A DNA stretch of 64,000 bases from Salvia splendens (lineage: Eukaryota > Streptophyta > Magnoliopsida > Lamiales > Lamiaceae), in assembly GCF_004379255.2 (NCBI RefSeq), contig NC_056040.1:28114852-28178851 (forward strand), given 5' to 3'. Positions 22,753-33,342 of the stretch are shown in pieces. Both the position numbers and the translations under genes were made by a program. The notes under the pieces were generated by a model. It saw only the letters and a program-made list of their open reading frames with translations. It did not search any database and was not told the origin of the DNA. Numbering within the stretch: the first letter of the stretch is position 1; each line of letters begins with the position of its first letter.

Positions 22753-25694
22753 TAGAAACGCAGTCTTAACGTCCATCTGCCATACATCCCAATCCATATA
22801 AGCTGCTATAGACAACAATATCCGGATCGATTTGAGCATGGCCACTGGGGAGAAAGTCTCGTCGTAATCGACACCTTCCTTTTGGGTATACCCCTTAGCC
22901 ACTAGTCTTGCCTTAAAGACTTTAACTCGTCCATTGGGTCCACGTTTACGTTTATACATCCACTTGCTCCCAATGGCAGTACAGCCTTCGGGTAGGACGG
23001 ACAAATCGTAGACGTCTTTGTCTATCATAGATGGTAGTTTCGAATCCATTGCTTTCACCCATTCGCAATGATCGACATCTGTCTGCGCTTCCACAAAGTT
23101 CCAGGGGTCTAATACATTGTTGTCTGATGAGTGATCCATAGATTCCCCCAAACCAGTGTATCTGTCGGGCTCATGCGAGACCCTCCCACTGCGGCGCGGC
23201 TCTACAATGCTTGGTGTAGAAGTTGAAGTTTCGGGAATTGTTTGTACACTTGGTACTTGTTCTTGGTTAATAGAACTTGTGACAGAAGTTAGCTCTTCAA
23301 GAGCCACTTCACTGCTGGGTTTATGATTCATTACATAGTCTTCCTCTAAGAATGTGGCATGAGTGCTCACAACAACTTTCTTATCTCGGAGACTAAAGAA
23401 TTCATAACCTTTCTTCCCTTTGGGGTACCCTATAAACATACATACCTCCGTCCTAGATCCTAGCTTAGTTGGATCCTTTTCCAATACATGAGCCGGACAA
23501 CCCCAAATCTTGAGATGTGCTAGATTGGGCTTGCGCCCCGTCCACAACTCATAAGGAGTAGTAGGTACGGATTTTGACGGTAAATTGTCTAATATATGGC
23601 TTGCCGACAGCAAGGCATATCCCTAAAATGAAGTAGGTAGCCATGCATAACTCATCATCGATCGGACCATGTTTAATAAGGTCATGTTCCTTCTTTCAGC
23701 CATACTGTTCTACTGGGGCATGCCAGGCGCAGTCAGTTGGGATTGAATACCCGACTCCGATAAGTAGTCCAAAAACTCAGCACTGAGGTATTTGCCTCCA
23801 CGATCAGATCGCAGGCATTTGATACTCTTACCATGATACTTCTCCACAAGTGTCTTAAAGTCCTTGAACTTATCAAAAGACTCTAACTTGTGGCGCATCA
23901 AATAGACGTATCCAATTTTCGAGAAGTCATCAATAAATGTGATGAAGTATCGAAAACCACCTCTTGCCTCCGTAGACATTTGTCCACATACATCGGAATG
24001 AACGAGCTCAAGTACTTCCTTGGCCCTTATTGCCCTTAGCCTTAAAAGGCCTCTTGGTCATCTTGCCTTCTAAGCATGACTCACACTCATGAAAAGGTTC
24101 CTCCTCTAGACCTTTGATAAGATCTTGTTGAACAAGAGAATGGATCCTCCTTTCATTTGCATGACCAAGTCTAAGGTGCCATAAGTACGTTTCGTTCACT
24201 GAACTTGAAGGTTCCTTTCGTTTCTTTGAAATTTTCGATGTTGTATTGAGTTCTGATTTGCGATTATTAAATTGTGTGGATGTGATTGTGTACAAATTGT
24301 TTTCCATAATACCACGACAGATATGAGAACCATCTTTCTTAATAACGCAATTGTCATTAAAAGAAATCGAATATCCATAAAAAACTAATTTAGAAACTGA
24401 AATTAAATTTCTTCTAAAAGAAGGTATCAACAAAACATTATTCCAAATCAAAATTCTATCACTACTAAAACGCAAATAAATGTCTCCCACTGCTATGGAT
24501 GCCACTTTTTTAGCGTCGCCCAGCTGGACCTCGATCTCACGATCACGTAGCCGTCTTGTCACCTGCATTAAGTCAGGATCAAAACAAATATGATCAGTGG
24601 CTCCAGTGTCAATAACTCAAGTGCAAGTAGACTTCGAAGCCAAACATGACTCGACTACTAAAGCTTGGTGCACACCTGTAGCCTTGCCCTTTTTAGGATA
24701 ATCTGGCTTCCAATGCCCCTTCTCTCCGCACTTGAAACACTTCCCTGTGGGCTTCTTGTTTGCCCTGTTCTTCTTCTTTCCCTTAGCTATCTTGGCCGGT
24801 CCTGAGTTCGGTGCCTGCCTTTTTCCCGCGCTAGGCTTAAAGCCAGAGGAACGAGGCTCCGAAGTCATCATGGCAACCTTAGCCTGGATCATAAGGTCCT
24901 CTGCCGACTGAAGTTCAGTCAACAGCTCTGCCAAGGTGTAGTTCCTTTTGTTCGTCTCGAAGTTGAGCTTGAACTGCTGGAAGCTAGGGGGAAGACTATG
25001 AAGGATAATAGTCACCTGGGACTCGGGATCGATCGTCTCTCCCAAGACCTTAATTTGGTTGAGGTGGCCTATCATCTCGAGGACATGGTCCCTCACAGAC
25101 GAGCCTTCCTTCATAGTCTTCGACATGATACTCCGAAAGGCTTGAGATTTAGCCGTTTGATTCTGAGTACCAAAAAGATTCTTGAGATTATGCATGATCT
25201 CTGCTTGAGTACTGATGACATAGATGCCAACATATAGCACTTAGCTATCTCATTCGCCTTATGCCACCGTCTGTGTGCATCTCTGACTCCTGTCGCAGCG
25301 TTAGCTGGTGGCACTAGAGGTCGCGGGGTTGTGAGTACAAAGATGCACTCATCTGCTGTGATAACGATGTCCAAATTTTGTTTCCATTCTATGTAATTTT
25401 GGCCCTCGAGTTTTTTTTCTTTAAGTATTGCAGAAAGAGGATTGAACAACATATTGACGATTTGATTTGCACTGCAAAACAAAATATTTACCATTTGTCA
25501 TAAACTTATGTAAGAAGTTTGATTAGATTAACCATAAAACTTTTCAAAATCTTACAACAGTAAAATTAAAATTTTGTATCCTCCAGAGGAAGTTAATACG
25601 CATTAAAACCTTACAATTTTTACTGGTCACAACACCGACGAATAGTCCAGAGACCACAGAGTGGCATGGCCGCCTAATGTTGCCTAAGCAAGAC
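22753..25694 (-). mobile_element. Inverted LTR-less fragment of the Copia-A family
   Basis: On the minus strand this matches 16303-19270 of Copia-A: end of leader, gag (MVNILF..NPLSAILKEKKLEGQNYIEWKQ), CCHC knuckle (CFKCGEKGHWKPDYPK, last Cys replaced by Tyr), protease, integrase and the start of RT up to MDVKTAFLD. It has fewer stops than the plus copy; for example it keeps Trp where the plus copy has TGA. No LTR or target duplication is present at either end, so it arrived by rearrangement or is a remnant. Its right end abuts the endogenous virus directly. Confidence 0.88.
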
Positions 25695-26006
25695 AACGGC
25701 GATCCCTGCTCGGAAGTAATCATTGAGGTAACGCTGCACAAGACGCAGCTCTTTGTCCGGATGGTCGTACAAAAAGAGAGTCAGGTTGTCATCACCGGCG
25801 CACATTGTTTTAAAAGCAAAAGGCGCGATCCCCGCCTGTACGCATGCAGCTCTGATATAGAGAATGTTGAGCGCAGTGTCCAGCCAACCCGTCCATAATG
25901 ACCCAGACGGTACCATAAAGACTCCCCCGTCATCCAAAATAATAACCCGCTCGATGAGGGCACTGGTCATCATTAACTTATACGCCTCCAGTAGCCTCCT
26001 CCCTCT
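25695..26006 (-). pseudogene. Endogenous amalga-like virus, RdRp palm segment (motifs B and C)
   Basis: An open minus-strand frame encodes the palm of an RNA-dependent RNA polymerase. Motif B is PSGSLWTGWLDTALN (about 25867-25911; the S-G..T..N pattern). Motif C is CAGDDN, with GDD at 25789-25797. Downstream is a helical FLYDHPDKELRLVQRY segment. The frame is cut at 25695 by the inverted copia fragment, so the C-terminal part (motifs D/E and thumb) is absent. Upstream it is continuous, after allowing for the cctct duplication, with the piece at 30833. A cellular RDR gene is excluded, since plant RDRs use a DLDGD catalytic motif. It may not be functional because the ORF is broken elsewhere. 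Confidence 0.88.
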
Positions 26007-26252
26007 TGTCAAGCATACCAAAAGTAAAACAATTACCAAAGGAAGAAACGGCATTAAAGGAGAAAGATGTGAAATTGATTTGTAATAGCAAGTCCTAGAA
26101 TAGATTGATTTTCATTCCTAAAATATGTTGTATTCTCCCCTACATATAGAGGAAGAACCGATGATCTTTACACACTGAAATAAACACATTCTTCACTCCA
26201 ATAGTTTCAATATGCACAACCAGTCTAAGTCTCTCGATTACCATCGTTAAGA
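26007..26252 (+). repeat. Copia-B 5' LTR (246 bp)
   Basis: Starts TGTCAAGCATACC and ends CATCGTTAAGA. It is preceded by cctct (26002-26006) and followed by a consensus primer site TGGTATCAGAGC from 26254. It differs from the 3' LTR at about five positions. Confidence 0.92.
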
Positions 26253-26268
26253 TGGTATCAGAGCAGGT

Positions 26269-29200
26269 ATGGACTCAGAAAAAAGTTCATCATCGTCCGT
26301 AATATACCTTTCCCGACCCTTTGCAACCTGCAAACAACCAAAAGAAATCATGTCAGAATCCATGCTTTCTAATACAGAAACGACAAACCCAGAAACACCA
26401 AATCAGCCAACGGTTGGAGCCGATCTCGCCGCACAATTTGCGGCATTTCTGAGACAACGACACCATACCAAACAAAACAACCAAGATCCATCACTCTTAA
26501 TCGTCGAGTGAAATCAAGGAATCCACGAACGATTCGATTCCCGCAATTGAAGCAAAAAATCAAGGAATAGCCTCTAGTCTCGCAGCCCGCAGCTGATCCG
26601 TTCTCCCACCAAGGGCCGCCGATCGACCGTGGAACCAGCGGTCGGACGACAACAAGAGCCAGCGGACTTGCTCGCACTGTGGAGGCAAGAAACATACAAA
26701 AGATGGGTGTTTTTTGCTCATAGGCTATCCCGAATGGTGGGACAATATAAAAAAGGCAAGAGCTGCGACCATAACAAATCGGGGAGGCTGGGCGGCGGCT
26801 GTGATGGGGGAACGAGCTACCAATGCCGGAAAACCAGCGGGCAGCACCGGACCGGTGCGTGGGAGCGACGGAGGTGACGGAGGAGATCGATGGAGTGTGG
26901 AGGGGGCGAGAGCCTCGGTGGTTAGGGTTCCAGAAAATCCCAATTTACACAGCCCAAATCAGCCGAATCCCTCACTTCGATCCCCAAATCAGCCAAATCC
27001 CTCACTTATCCCAAAACTTCCCCAAATCACAAAAACACCCCAAATCCCTCACTTATCTCAAAACCGACCCCCAAACTCTCACATATTCAAATTACAACCC
27101 CATAAAAAGCAAAAATTACAATCTAACCCCTCATTTGCAAAAACCTTGCAAATGACACCCCAATCTTCCAACCACCTCGAAAACAACCCCACCATACCAT
27201 GTCAAAACCCTTTTGATGCCTTAGCCTGTTCCTCCACATCCAACTCCGAACAAAAAGACCCTCACTGGATTTTTGACTGTGGAGCAACCGATACGATCTC
27301 ATTCGAAGCCTCAGATTTTGTATCTCTTGCCAAATCAACAAAAACCTATGTCCAAACCACCAGTGGGGACCTAGCAAAAGTTATGGGGGCTGGCACAATC
27401 AACATTTCGCCCACACTATGCCTCTCCAATTGCCTTTTTGTTCCATCTCTGTCCCATAAACTGTTATCAATTAGTCACGTGACCAGAGAACTGAACTGCA
27501 AGTTACTAATGCAACCTCGATTTTGCATGTTATAGGATATCAAAATGGGGACGATAGTTGGGCGTGGCACTGAGCGACACGTCCTGTATTATGTGGACGA
27601 GATAGCCCAACAGAGTGCTGCGTTGATGCCGACTCCCGGACCGACTGACAGACAGGCTTGGCTTTGGCATCGTCGGTTAGGACACCCATCTTTAGGGTAT
27701 TTTCGCCTTCTTTTTCCTAAGTTAGCTAGATCATTGAACTATTTTCATTGTGATACTTGTGTGTTAGCTAAAAACCATAGACATTCATTCAAGTGAAACA
27801 ATACTAGAGTGAAATCTCCTTTTGCTTTAGTCCATTCCGATGTTTGGGGTCCGGCACCCATCGCTGGGGGCAAGGTTTCCGTTATTTTGTTCTCTTTATT
27901 GATGACTACTCACGCATGACCTGGATTTATTTCTTAAAAAATAAACATGACATGTTTGATAAGTTTGTAGACTTCTATAATCTTGTTCAAACCCAATATA
28001 AACACACCATCCAGATCCTTAGATCCGATAATGGGAGGAATTTGTCAATCATAAAATGCAAGAATTTTTTAGGAATAAAGGGCTAGTCCACCAAACCTCA
28101 TGCGCATACAATCCAGAACAAAATGGGGTTGCGGAACGGAAAAACCGTTACATCCTAGAAATCACACTAGCTCTTTTAATTGAGTCCAAAGTACCAAAAT
28201 CCTTCTGGCCCGAAGCTGCCGCCACTGCCGTGTACCTCATAAACCGTCTACCAACCGGAATACTCAAATTTAAAACTCCCCTCGATACCTTTTCCCAACA
28301 TTTTGAAATCCCATCATCCCACTCCCTTGAACCTAGAGTCTTCGGGTGCTTGGTCTTTGTTCATATTCCTAAGCAAGACCGTTCCAAATTCGACCCTTGT
28401 GCCCTTAAATGTGTATTCCTTGGCTACGGTAAAAATCAGAAAGGCTATAGATGCTATGACCCAAAAACCCGTAGGATACACACCACCATGAATTGCGATT
28501 TTGTGGAAGGAGAATATTTCTACACCCAATCTAGTAGTCAGGGGGAGATACAACCTTCAGACCATAGTCCTCACAACGACCTCCTAGATTGGCTGCCAAG
28601 TATCCAAAACCACCAGTTAGGGGGAGAGCCTCAGACAAGGGAACCACAGATAGGGGGAGATCCATAGCCAAGTCCTGTCACAGACGTTGGTCCACCTGAA
28701 GAAGCTAGCAACACCGCTGGGCCGTCAAGTCCTGTAATGCAGAACGAGGAACAAAGTGACACTACCCGACCATCAACCCCGCCTTCGATTCCCGAGGTAA
28801 TCAGTTCAGATGTTGATACTAATCTTGACAGGAACAATGAGGACCGTGAAACTAGTGGAGATACACAGGATCCATATGAACTGCCCCCACGGAGAACAAA
28901 AGGGGTACCTCCTAGACGCTACTCACCAGACTGGAAAGGGAAAAAGGCAAAATACGCAGTATCCAATATTGCGCAGGGTTACTTATCAGAAATGGCCAGG
29001 GCCTTCGAAGCTGCTTTATATGAGGAAGAAGACATTCCGCAGACGTTTGAGGAGGAAAATAAGCATAAGCACTAGAGAGAAGCCATGAAGAAGGAGATAG
29101 ATGCCCTTATGAAGAATGGCACTTGGGAGAAATGTACTTTGCCAAAGGGAAAGAAGCCAGTTGGATGCCGATGGATATTCACCATAAAAAGAAGAGCAGA

Positions 29201-30606
29201 TGGTTCAATCGAGAGATACTAGGCAAGACTTGTGGCGAAAAGATATACCCAAGTCTATGGCGTGGATTATGAAGAGACATTCTCTTCAGTAGCTAAGATG
29301 GAGACTGTAAGAACACTATTATCGGTGGCAGCATGCAAAGACTGGAATCTACACCAGTTTGATGTGACTAACGCGTTCCTCCATGGAGAACTAGAAGAGA
29401 ACAAGGAGGTATACATGGAAGTCCTTCAAGGGTTCTCCGGAGCATTTGGAAAAAGGGAAAGTTAGCCGGCTAAGGAAAACCTTGTACGGGTTGAAACAGT
29501 CCCCTAGGGTCTGGTTCGGCAGGTTCTGCCAAGCTATGTTCAAGCACGGATTCTAACAAAGTCATTCCGATCACACACTCTTCACAAAAAGGAGAGATAA
29601 CAAGGTAACATGTCTGATTATCTACGTTGATGACATGATTATCACAGGGGATGACATAGAGGAAATCCAGAGGCTGAAGGAAAATATGTTCAAAGAATTC
29701 GAGATGAAAGATCATGGAGCTCTGAAATACTTCTTGGGGATAGAAGTGTTACGATCCAAACATGGAATATTCCTTAGGCAGAAAAAGTACGTCCTAGATC
29801 TGTTGGCAAAAACAGGGCTCCTCGAATGCAAGCCCGCGGACACTCCAATGATTCCCAATCATGGTTTGAAAATAGAGGAAGGAGCGGAACTTGCAGACAA
29901 AGAAAGATACCAATGGCTTGTTAGAAAACTCATCTATCTCTCACACACTAGACCCGACATTGCATACGTCGTAGGCATTATGAGTCAGTTCATGCACCAA
30001 CCCCAAGCTAATCACATGGAGGCTGCATTGAGGATCGTGCGTTATTTGAAAGGTACTATAGGATATGGAGTATTCCTAGCCAAGAGAGAAGACTTAGAAA
30101 TTGATGGATACACCGATGCCGACTGGGCAAGCAACCCAGTGGATAGAAACTCTACAGGAGGCTACTTTACGTTCATCGGGGGAAACTAGGTTACATGGAG
30201 GTGTAAGAAACAGAAGGTTGTAGCTCTATCTAGTGCCGAGGCAGAGTTTCGAGGAATGAAAAGTGGACTCATGGAAATCATGTGGCTCAGAAGACTACTC
30301 ACAGAAATCGGCTTCCCACCTACTCGGAAGAGCCAATTGTTCTGTGACAACAAAGCTGCCATTAGCATCTCAGAAAATCCTGTGCAACACGACCGAACAA
30401 AGCATGTGGAAGTTGATCGACACTTTATCAAAGAAAAGTTGGAAGGAGGGATTGTGGAATTCCCGTTTGTCCGTTCAGAAGAACAGCTTGCAGATATTTT
30501 GACAAAGGCCGTTCACCCAAAGGTCTTCAAAGAAATATTGGGGAAGTTAAGCATCGGAGATACCATTGCTCAACTTGAGGGGGAGTGTCAAACATACCAA
30601 AAGTAA
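26269..30606 (+). pseudogene. Copia-B gag-pol (multiply broken)
   Basis: Gag starts near ATG 26269 and is badly shifted. A protease motif WIFDCGATDTISF is at about 27268-27303. GAG-pre-integrase (LWHRRLGHPSLGYF, 27660 on) ends in a TGA. The integrase core (FIDDYSRMTWIYF, LRSDNGR, PEQNGVAERKNR) is split by a shift near 28060. The linker 28056-28667 is open (VFGCLVFVHIPKQDRSKF, GYRCYDPKTRRIHTTMNCDF). RT 29232-30189 has YVDD at 29623-29634, with stops at 29071, 29220 and 29463. RNase H is at 30256-30606 (FCDNKAAISISENPVQHDRTK, ADILTKA). All copia domains are present in order, but no continuous polyprotein can be made. Confidence 0.9.
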
Positions 30607-30832
30607 AACAATTACCAAAGGAAGAAACGGCATTAAAGGAGAAAGATGTGAAATTGATTTGTAATAGCAAGTCCTAGAATAGATTGATTTTCATTCCTAA
30701 AATATGTTGTATTCTCCCCTACATATAGAGGAAGAACCGATGATCTCTACACACTGAAATAAACACATTCTTCACTCCAATAGCTTTCAATATGCACAGC
30801 CAGTCTAAGTATCTCGATTACCATCGTTAAGA
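30586..30832 (+). repeat. Copia-B 3' LTR (247 bp)
   Basis: Starts TGTCAAACATACC after the polypurine tract and ends CATCGTTAAGA. It is followed by cctct (30833-30837). Confidence 0.92.
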
Positions 30833-31938
30833 CCTCTCACATCCTTTGCCTCAAAGCAGCTGACCACGACATCGATGATAAACGCTATGTCCTCAGCGGG
30901 ACGCTCTCTGTCAAACTTGGACCTGTCCAGCTCCACTATAGTCCCCGCTGCCTCGACCTTCTTCTACACTGTCCCCCAGTCAGCACTTGTCTTCAGCACC
31001 CCATTCTTGAACCCACACTCCTCTTCCAGCCTCTTGGGATACGGCAAAGCAGACATGACGTTGTAGAGCGGGCTTGAGGCCGCTTGCTCAAGTGCATCCA
31101 ACATCATCCGAGAGGCATCCCCCTGGCTACCTTCTGCACCGCCTTCTCGTTCTTGAGTAGCTTGCTCCGAAAACCAACTCTTGCACCAAAGTGGGGCATC
31201 TGCTCTGCAGTCAGCGTTCGTGCCCCAAATTGGTCATAGTACCACCACATCTCCTTCTCAAGCATCCGCTTGAGTTCATACTTCCCCTTTACACCAAAGG
31301 CACGGAGAAACGGTTCTGCCGTCGCCTCATTGTTGAAGTTCTTCATCACACAAACACCCTCCCCGTCCGGGACCTCCAATCCTGATGGAAGGGAGAGGAC
31401 TTCCCTAGAAAAGTCCACAGGAAAGAGGTCCCTCAGCACCCTACCAGGAGGATCATCAATCGCACTACCGAGCAGAAGGAGTGCGTCGCCAATGTCGCCG
31501 CCCCCGCGCACCATTGCACTACTCTCCTCCCAGCCCCGCATCGACCCCCCTCCGATGATTCTCCGTAGTCCCGCCTCCCACCTACTCCTCGCGGTGGGGA
31601 TGCCCCGTGGTTGCTGTATCTTGAACGGAATCTGTATGTGAATCCTCAGACTCCGCATTACTTCTTGACCTCTGCGAGAGCGTTTGAGGCCGACCGCGAG
31701 CGGGTTGTTGACCCTTACCCCTACTTGTGCCTGCGACTCTAGGACGCTTGGCTCGACTAGGTCCGACAGGGAGTGGTTCTGCCCGGGCCGGTGGGGGGGG
31801 AGGGGTGATCCCACAGAGATAATAGAGGCCAGCGTCTTCCTCTTCTCCTTCGGAATCCTCTGCAGCATCTGGTGCACCTGCGGTAGCCAGGAGATGTTCA
31901 AGGTTCTTCTCTTGCCGAGTGTTGAACGAGGAACGAAA
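30833..31938 (-). pseudogene. Endogenous amalga-like virus ORF2, N-terminal part through RdRp motif A
   Basis: The frame opens by a +1 shift at the UUU_CGU site and runs open to about 31124. There, a run of five G (31119-31123, minus strand) causes a one-base shift; the frame ends at TGA 31104 while homologous coding continues in the neighbouring frame (DASRMMLDALEQAA, YNVMSALPYPKRLEEE). An in-frame TAG stands at 30964-30966. Motif A, ELDRSKFD, lies at 30910-30933 with both aspartates present. The N-terminal part includes FLRAFGVKGKYELKRML and WWYYDQFGARTL. Copia-B interrupts at 30833. The role in a virus is genome replication and transcription; here the gene is dead as it stands. Confidence 0.85.
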
Positions 31939-32035
31939 ACTCAGTAATTTCTTCCTCGCATATCGGAGCAGTGCCGCCAACCTCTGCTCATCTTTGATGA
32001 AGTTGATCTCATTCTCCCTCTTCACTATTCGAGCA
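31582..32035 (-). pseudogene. Endogenous amalga-like virus ORF1, C-terminal part
   Basis: Open to a stop at 31582. It starts with KRENEINFIKDEQRLAALL, followed by the frameshift region (LLSFRSSF), an acidic stretch (EDSEGEEEDAG), a proline run, and an arginine/serine-rich tail (PSRAKRPRVAGTSRGKG) that looks RNA-binding. It overlaps ORF2 by about 350 nt. A basic, low-complexity C-terminus is usual for amalgavirus ORF1. No stop or indel is seen, so coding potential survived until the transposon insertions. Confidence 0.8.
31933..31938 (-). promoter_or_regulatory. UUU_CGU +1 ribosomal frameshift site
   Basis: The minus strand reads AGT TTT CGT in the ORF1 frame (31941-31933). UUU_CGN is the established +1 slippery motif of amalgaviruses, also used by influenza A PA-X. 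Skipping one base after TTT moves the ribosome into the frame that encodes the RdRp N-terminus (..NISWLPQVHQML), which is open from here to 31104. Position, frame and direction all fit. Confidence 0.8.
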
Positions 32036-32825
32036 CACTGGTGGATCCAGAACTTTTAATCTCGGGGTACGAATTATACAACAAATAATTACTTTATATC
32101 ACATTATTAAAATAAAAATTATAAAAAATAGTAGGATAATGAAATTAATTAGTTTGTATTCCTGAAAAATGACTATTATAACCACAACAAAATTACAAAA
32201 ATACTCCTCAAACTATCTAATTTTGAATCAAAGCATCAAGAATATAACTGAAATAAAAATATATACTAGTATAAAAGTATACTACTAATGAACATCTAAA
32301 ACGGAAAAAGAAAGAAAATTAAATTCATACTAAACTATTAAGAGTATAATTGAAATAAAAAATAAAACGTAATATAACCTAATCTTTGGAAAAGAAATAG
32401 GTTCACTGAATTTTCAAATTTTATGTCACATTAAGAATATATTTCAGATAATAGTACTATAATTTGATAAAAAAATTACCTATAGATAAAAAAAATTGCA
32501 ATAGATCATTGAGAGAAACTAAAAATCCTAGGGTAATTGAATTTTCAATTTTTATACCACATTAAGAATATAAATCAAATAAAAGTTTAATGCAATAAAA
32601 AACTACTTAAGAGATAAAAATAATTCAAATACTCCATCATTGAATAATAGATACTATAAGTAATGCACCATGGGCAGGATTCGAACACGGGCATGGAGGT
32701 AAATAATGCAAGAGCTCAACCACCAGACCAATACCACAATTGTTCATTGGTACTACAATTATACATCAAGAACCCAAACTTTGGGGTGCAGCTGTACCCC
32801 TTATTCTAATGTGGCTCCGCCACTG
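32036..32825. mobile_element. Non-autonomous hAT element (790 bp) inside viral ORF1
   Basis: Ends CACTGGTGGATCCAG and, inverted, CAGTGGCGGAGCCAC form 15-bp imperfect terminal repeats. The flanks ttcgagca (32028-32035) and ttccagca (32826-32833) are an 8-bp target duplication with one change, as expected for hAT. The interior is AT-rich and non-coding. The minus strand at about 32668-32745 contains a tRNA-like box B (GTTCGAATCC) and a possible box A, as in tRNA-derived SINEs. Confidence 0.82.
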
Positions 32826-33129
32826 TTCCAGCATACTGACTGCAGGCTAGATCCTGCCCACCCGCCGCTCGCGGCTTGGTCCTATTGCCCCTGGCTGCTG
32901 CCTCGGCCACATATATCTCCCAACACTGATTGTTGCGATAATCTTCATCCAGCTCTTCCATTACAGAGACAGGAAGATAGGCCGCGACAATCTCCTGCCG
33001 CCTCGCCTCCTGCCTCGCCTCAAGTTTGCGGATACCCTGCCTCAACACCTCAATCTCGCTCTGATAAGCAGACATCTCCTGCTTGAGATGATTGGAGAAG
33101 TCTTGGCGCTGAATCTGGACGATAGATTC
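32826..33129 (-). pseudogene. Endogenous amalga-like virus ORF1, central coiled-coil part
   Basis: Open throughout in the ORF1 frame. It contains a charged helical segment with heptad-like spacing (EIEVLRQGIRKLEARQEAR), then VAAYLPVSVMEELDEDY and NNQCWEIYVAEAAAR. A central coiled coil is a recurring property of amalgavirus ORF1 products. The segment is bounded by gattc (Copia-C duplication) on the right and by the hAT duplication on the left, and the phase agrees with both neighbours. Confidence 0.8.
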
Positions 33130-33330
33130 TGTAGATAATTAGGTAATAGAATCATTCTTATTCAATATGTTAATGTGCAGAGATTGTACAACTTATATAG
33201 GATACAAAAATACACAAATAAGGTAAACCTAATTACATTGAATGCATTCTATCTTTGGTAAATATTCTCGTCTATCAATTCCGTGTATCCTCCTTGATTT
33301 CTTCCTTATTTCTTGCTAATCTTGCTAACA
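33130..33330 (-). repeat. Copia-C 3' LTR
   Basis: 201 bp. On the minus strand it follows the purine tract and abuts the gattc target duplication at 33125-33129. Confidence 0.92.
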
Positions 33331-33342
33331 CTCCCCCTCAAG

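Larger units (their letters stand above)
26007..30832 (+). mobile_element. Copia-B, complete but defective Ty1/copia element
   Basis: LTRs at 26007-26252 and 30586-30832, primer site TGGTATCAGAGC, polypurine tract GAGGGGGAG before the 3' LTR, and target duplication cctct (26002-26006 and 30833-30837). It is inserted in the viral RdRp ORF between motifs A and B, in opposite orientation to the virus. LTR identity near 98% indicates a fairly recent event, yet its ORFs carry many stops, which suggests that a defective copy was mobilised in trans. Confidence 0.93.

Noticed and set aside
25695..26006. Cellular plant RNA-dependent RNA polymerase (RDR) or mitovirus polymerase
   Set aside because: Plant RDRs have a DLDGD catalytic motif and mitoviruses a different motif B and a single ORF; here GDD with PSG..T..N and an ORF1/+1 shift arrangement is present.
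32668..32745. A tRNA gene
   Set aside because: Only box B and a weak box A are present; no cloverleaf with acceptor and anticodon stems can be drawn. Treated as SINE-like sequence in a hAT element.
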